Source: Cherax quadricarinatus
Taxonomy: Eukaryota; Arthropoda; Malacostraca; Decapoda; Parastacidae
DNA length: 64,000 bases
Direction of reading: 5' to 3'
Assembly (NCBI RefSeq): GCF_038502225.1
Contig: NC_091391.1
Location: forward strand, 5,215,719 to 5,279,718
The position numbers and the translations under genes were made by a program. Shown piece by piece: positions 62,619-64,000 of the stretch. The notes under the pieces were generated by a model. That model made no database searches, was not told the DNA's origin, and saw nothing but the letters and a program-made list of their open reading frames with translations. Each line of letters opens with the position of its first letter. Position 1 is the stretch's first letter.

Positions 62619-64000
62619 CCAATAGACACCTGGTTGTCTTCAAGACTCCTGGTTGTCTTCAAGACCCCTGGTTGTCTTCAAGACTCCTGGTTGTCTTCAA
62701 GACCCCTGGTTGTCTTCAAGACTCCTGGTTGTCTTCAAGACTCCTGGTTGTCTTCAAGACCCCTGGTTGTCTTCAAGACACCTGGTTGTCTTCAAGACAC
62801 CTGGTTGTCTTCAAGACCCCTGGTTGTCTTCAAGACTCCTGGTTGTCTTCAAGACTCCTGGTTGTCTTCAAGACCCCTGGTTGTCTTCAAGACCCCTGGT
62901 AGTCTTCAAGACCCCTGGTTGTCTTCAAGACCCCTGGTTGTCTTCAAGACTCCTGGTTGTCTTCAAGACCCCTGGTTGTCTTCAAGACTCCTGGTTGTCT
63001 TCAAGACCCCTGGTTGTCTTCAAGACCCCTGGTTGTCTTCAAGACCCCTGGTTGTCTTCAAGACTCCTGGTTGTCTTCAAGACTCCTGGTTGTCTTCAAG
63101 ACACCTGGTTGTCTTCAAGACTCCTGGTTGTCTTCAAGACCCCTGGTTGTCTTCAAGACGCCTGGTTGTCTTCAAGACCCCTGGTTGTCTTCAAGACGCC
63201 TGGTTGTCTTCAAGACCCCTGGTTGTCTTCAAGACCCCTGGTTGTCTTCAAGACCCCTGGTTGTCTTCAAGACCCCTGGTTGTCTTCAAGACCCCTGGTT
63301 GTCTTCAAGACTCCTGGTTGTCTTCAAGACCCCTGGTTGTCTTCAAGACTCCTGGTTGTCTTCAAGACTCAAGACTCCTGGGTGTCTTCAAGACCCCTGG
63401 TTGTCTTCAAGACTCCTGGTTGTCTTCAAGACTCCTGGTCTTCAAGACCCCTGGTTGTCTTCAAGACTCCTGGTTGTCTTCAAAACTCCTGGTTGTCTTC
63501 AAGACCATGGTTGTCTTCAAGACCCCTGGTTGTCTTCAAGACCCGTGGTTGTCTTCAAGACCCGTGGTTGTCTTCAAGACCTCTGGTTATCTTCAAGACC
63601 TCTGGTTGTCTTCAAGACTCCTGGTTGTCTTCAAGACTCCTGTTTGTCATCAAGACCCCTGGTTGTCTTCAAGACCCCTGGTTGTCTTCAAGACTCCTGG
63701 TTGTCTTCAAGACCCCTGGTTGTCTTCAAGACCCCTGGTTGTCTTCAAGACCCCTGGTTGTCTTCAAGACACCTGGTTGTCTTCAAGACACCTGGTTGTC
63801 TTCAAGACACCTGGTTGTCTTCAAGACGTCTGGTTGTCTTCAAGACGTCTGGTTGTCTTCAAGACGTCTGGTTGTCTTCAAGACGTCTGGTTGTCTTCAA
63901 GACGTCTGGTTGTCTTCAAGACCCCTGGTTGTCTTCAAGACCTCTGGTTGTCTTCAAGACCTCTGGTTGTCTTCAAGACCCCTGGTTGTCTTCAAGACCC
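62619..64000. repeat. 19-bp tandem array, running off the window
   Basis: About 72 units of gacncctggttgtcttcaa. The variable base (c, t, a or g) forms runs of like units, notably gacgtc at 63825-63910. Each unit junction holds the palindrome GTCTTCAAGAC. The array continues beyond 64000. Confidence 0.95.

Noticed and set aside
62570..64000. Possible CRISPR array (regular short repeats)
   Set aside because: Units are contiguous without unique spacers and the sequence is eukaryotic; it is a simple 19-bp tandem repeat. The same applies to the other arrays.

Overview
The window looks like nuclear DNA of an arthropod, most probably a decapod crustacean (crayfish or lobster type). I infer this from the repeat families, above all a dispersed LINE 3' end (TACCTGGAG... 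then a CCCCCGCGGCCCGG core) that I associate with crayfish genomes; this is recognition, not a search result. There is no prokaryotic gene organisation, no operon and no CRISPR. About nine tenths of the sequence is transposable elements (TEs), their debris and tandem arrays.

Layout. 1-8.7 kb: fragments of two non-LTR retrotransposons (called LINE-A and LINE-B here), tRNA-derived SINEs, hairpin retroelements and a 21-bp array. 8.7-14.1 kb: a nearly full-length LINE-A on the minus strand with a second LINE-A copy inside its endonuclease. 14.1-21.1 kb: a Ty3/gypsy element with a 1384-codon pol frame but dead protease and decayed gag. 21.1-29.8 kb: MITEs, RTE debris, (CT)n, SINEs. 29.8-31.5 kb: a pogo/Tigger element with a deleted 5' half. 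32.0-38.2 kb: a complete LTR retrotransposon with LTRs and a 5-bp target duplication, whose domain order is gag-protease-integrase-RT-RNase H and whose capsid is SCAN-like (Gmr1 type). 38.2-45.9 kb: SINEs, RTE tails, 42-bp and 38-bp arrays. 46.1-49.5 kb: an RTE LINE broken by LINE-B, which is itself broken by a hairpin element. 49.8-54.4 kb: a four-level nest, RTE tail > MITE > piggyBac > TTAA MITE. 54.4-64 kb: RTE tails, 50-, 57-, 17-, 39- and 19-bp arrays.

Host genes are sparse. The best is on the minus strand: two exons (60025-60129 and 56369-56483) that join in phase to give a complete C3HC4 RING finger and a stop codon, separated by a 3.5-kb intron full of arrays. Two weaker host-exon candidates are at 45992-46054 (terminal) and 7531-7645 (first).

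Two themes tie the window together. First, insertion nesting is deep and several target duplications can be read directly. Second, many of the tandem arrays appear to have grown from the terminal segment of a TE (LINE-B 3' UTR, RTE 3' UTR, SINE tail, SINE B box, hairpin-element end). Long open frames inside these arrays are by-products of unit lengths divisible by three and are not annotated as genes.
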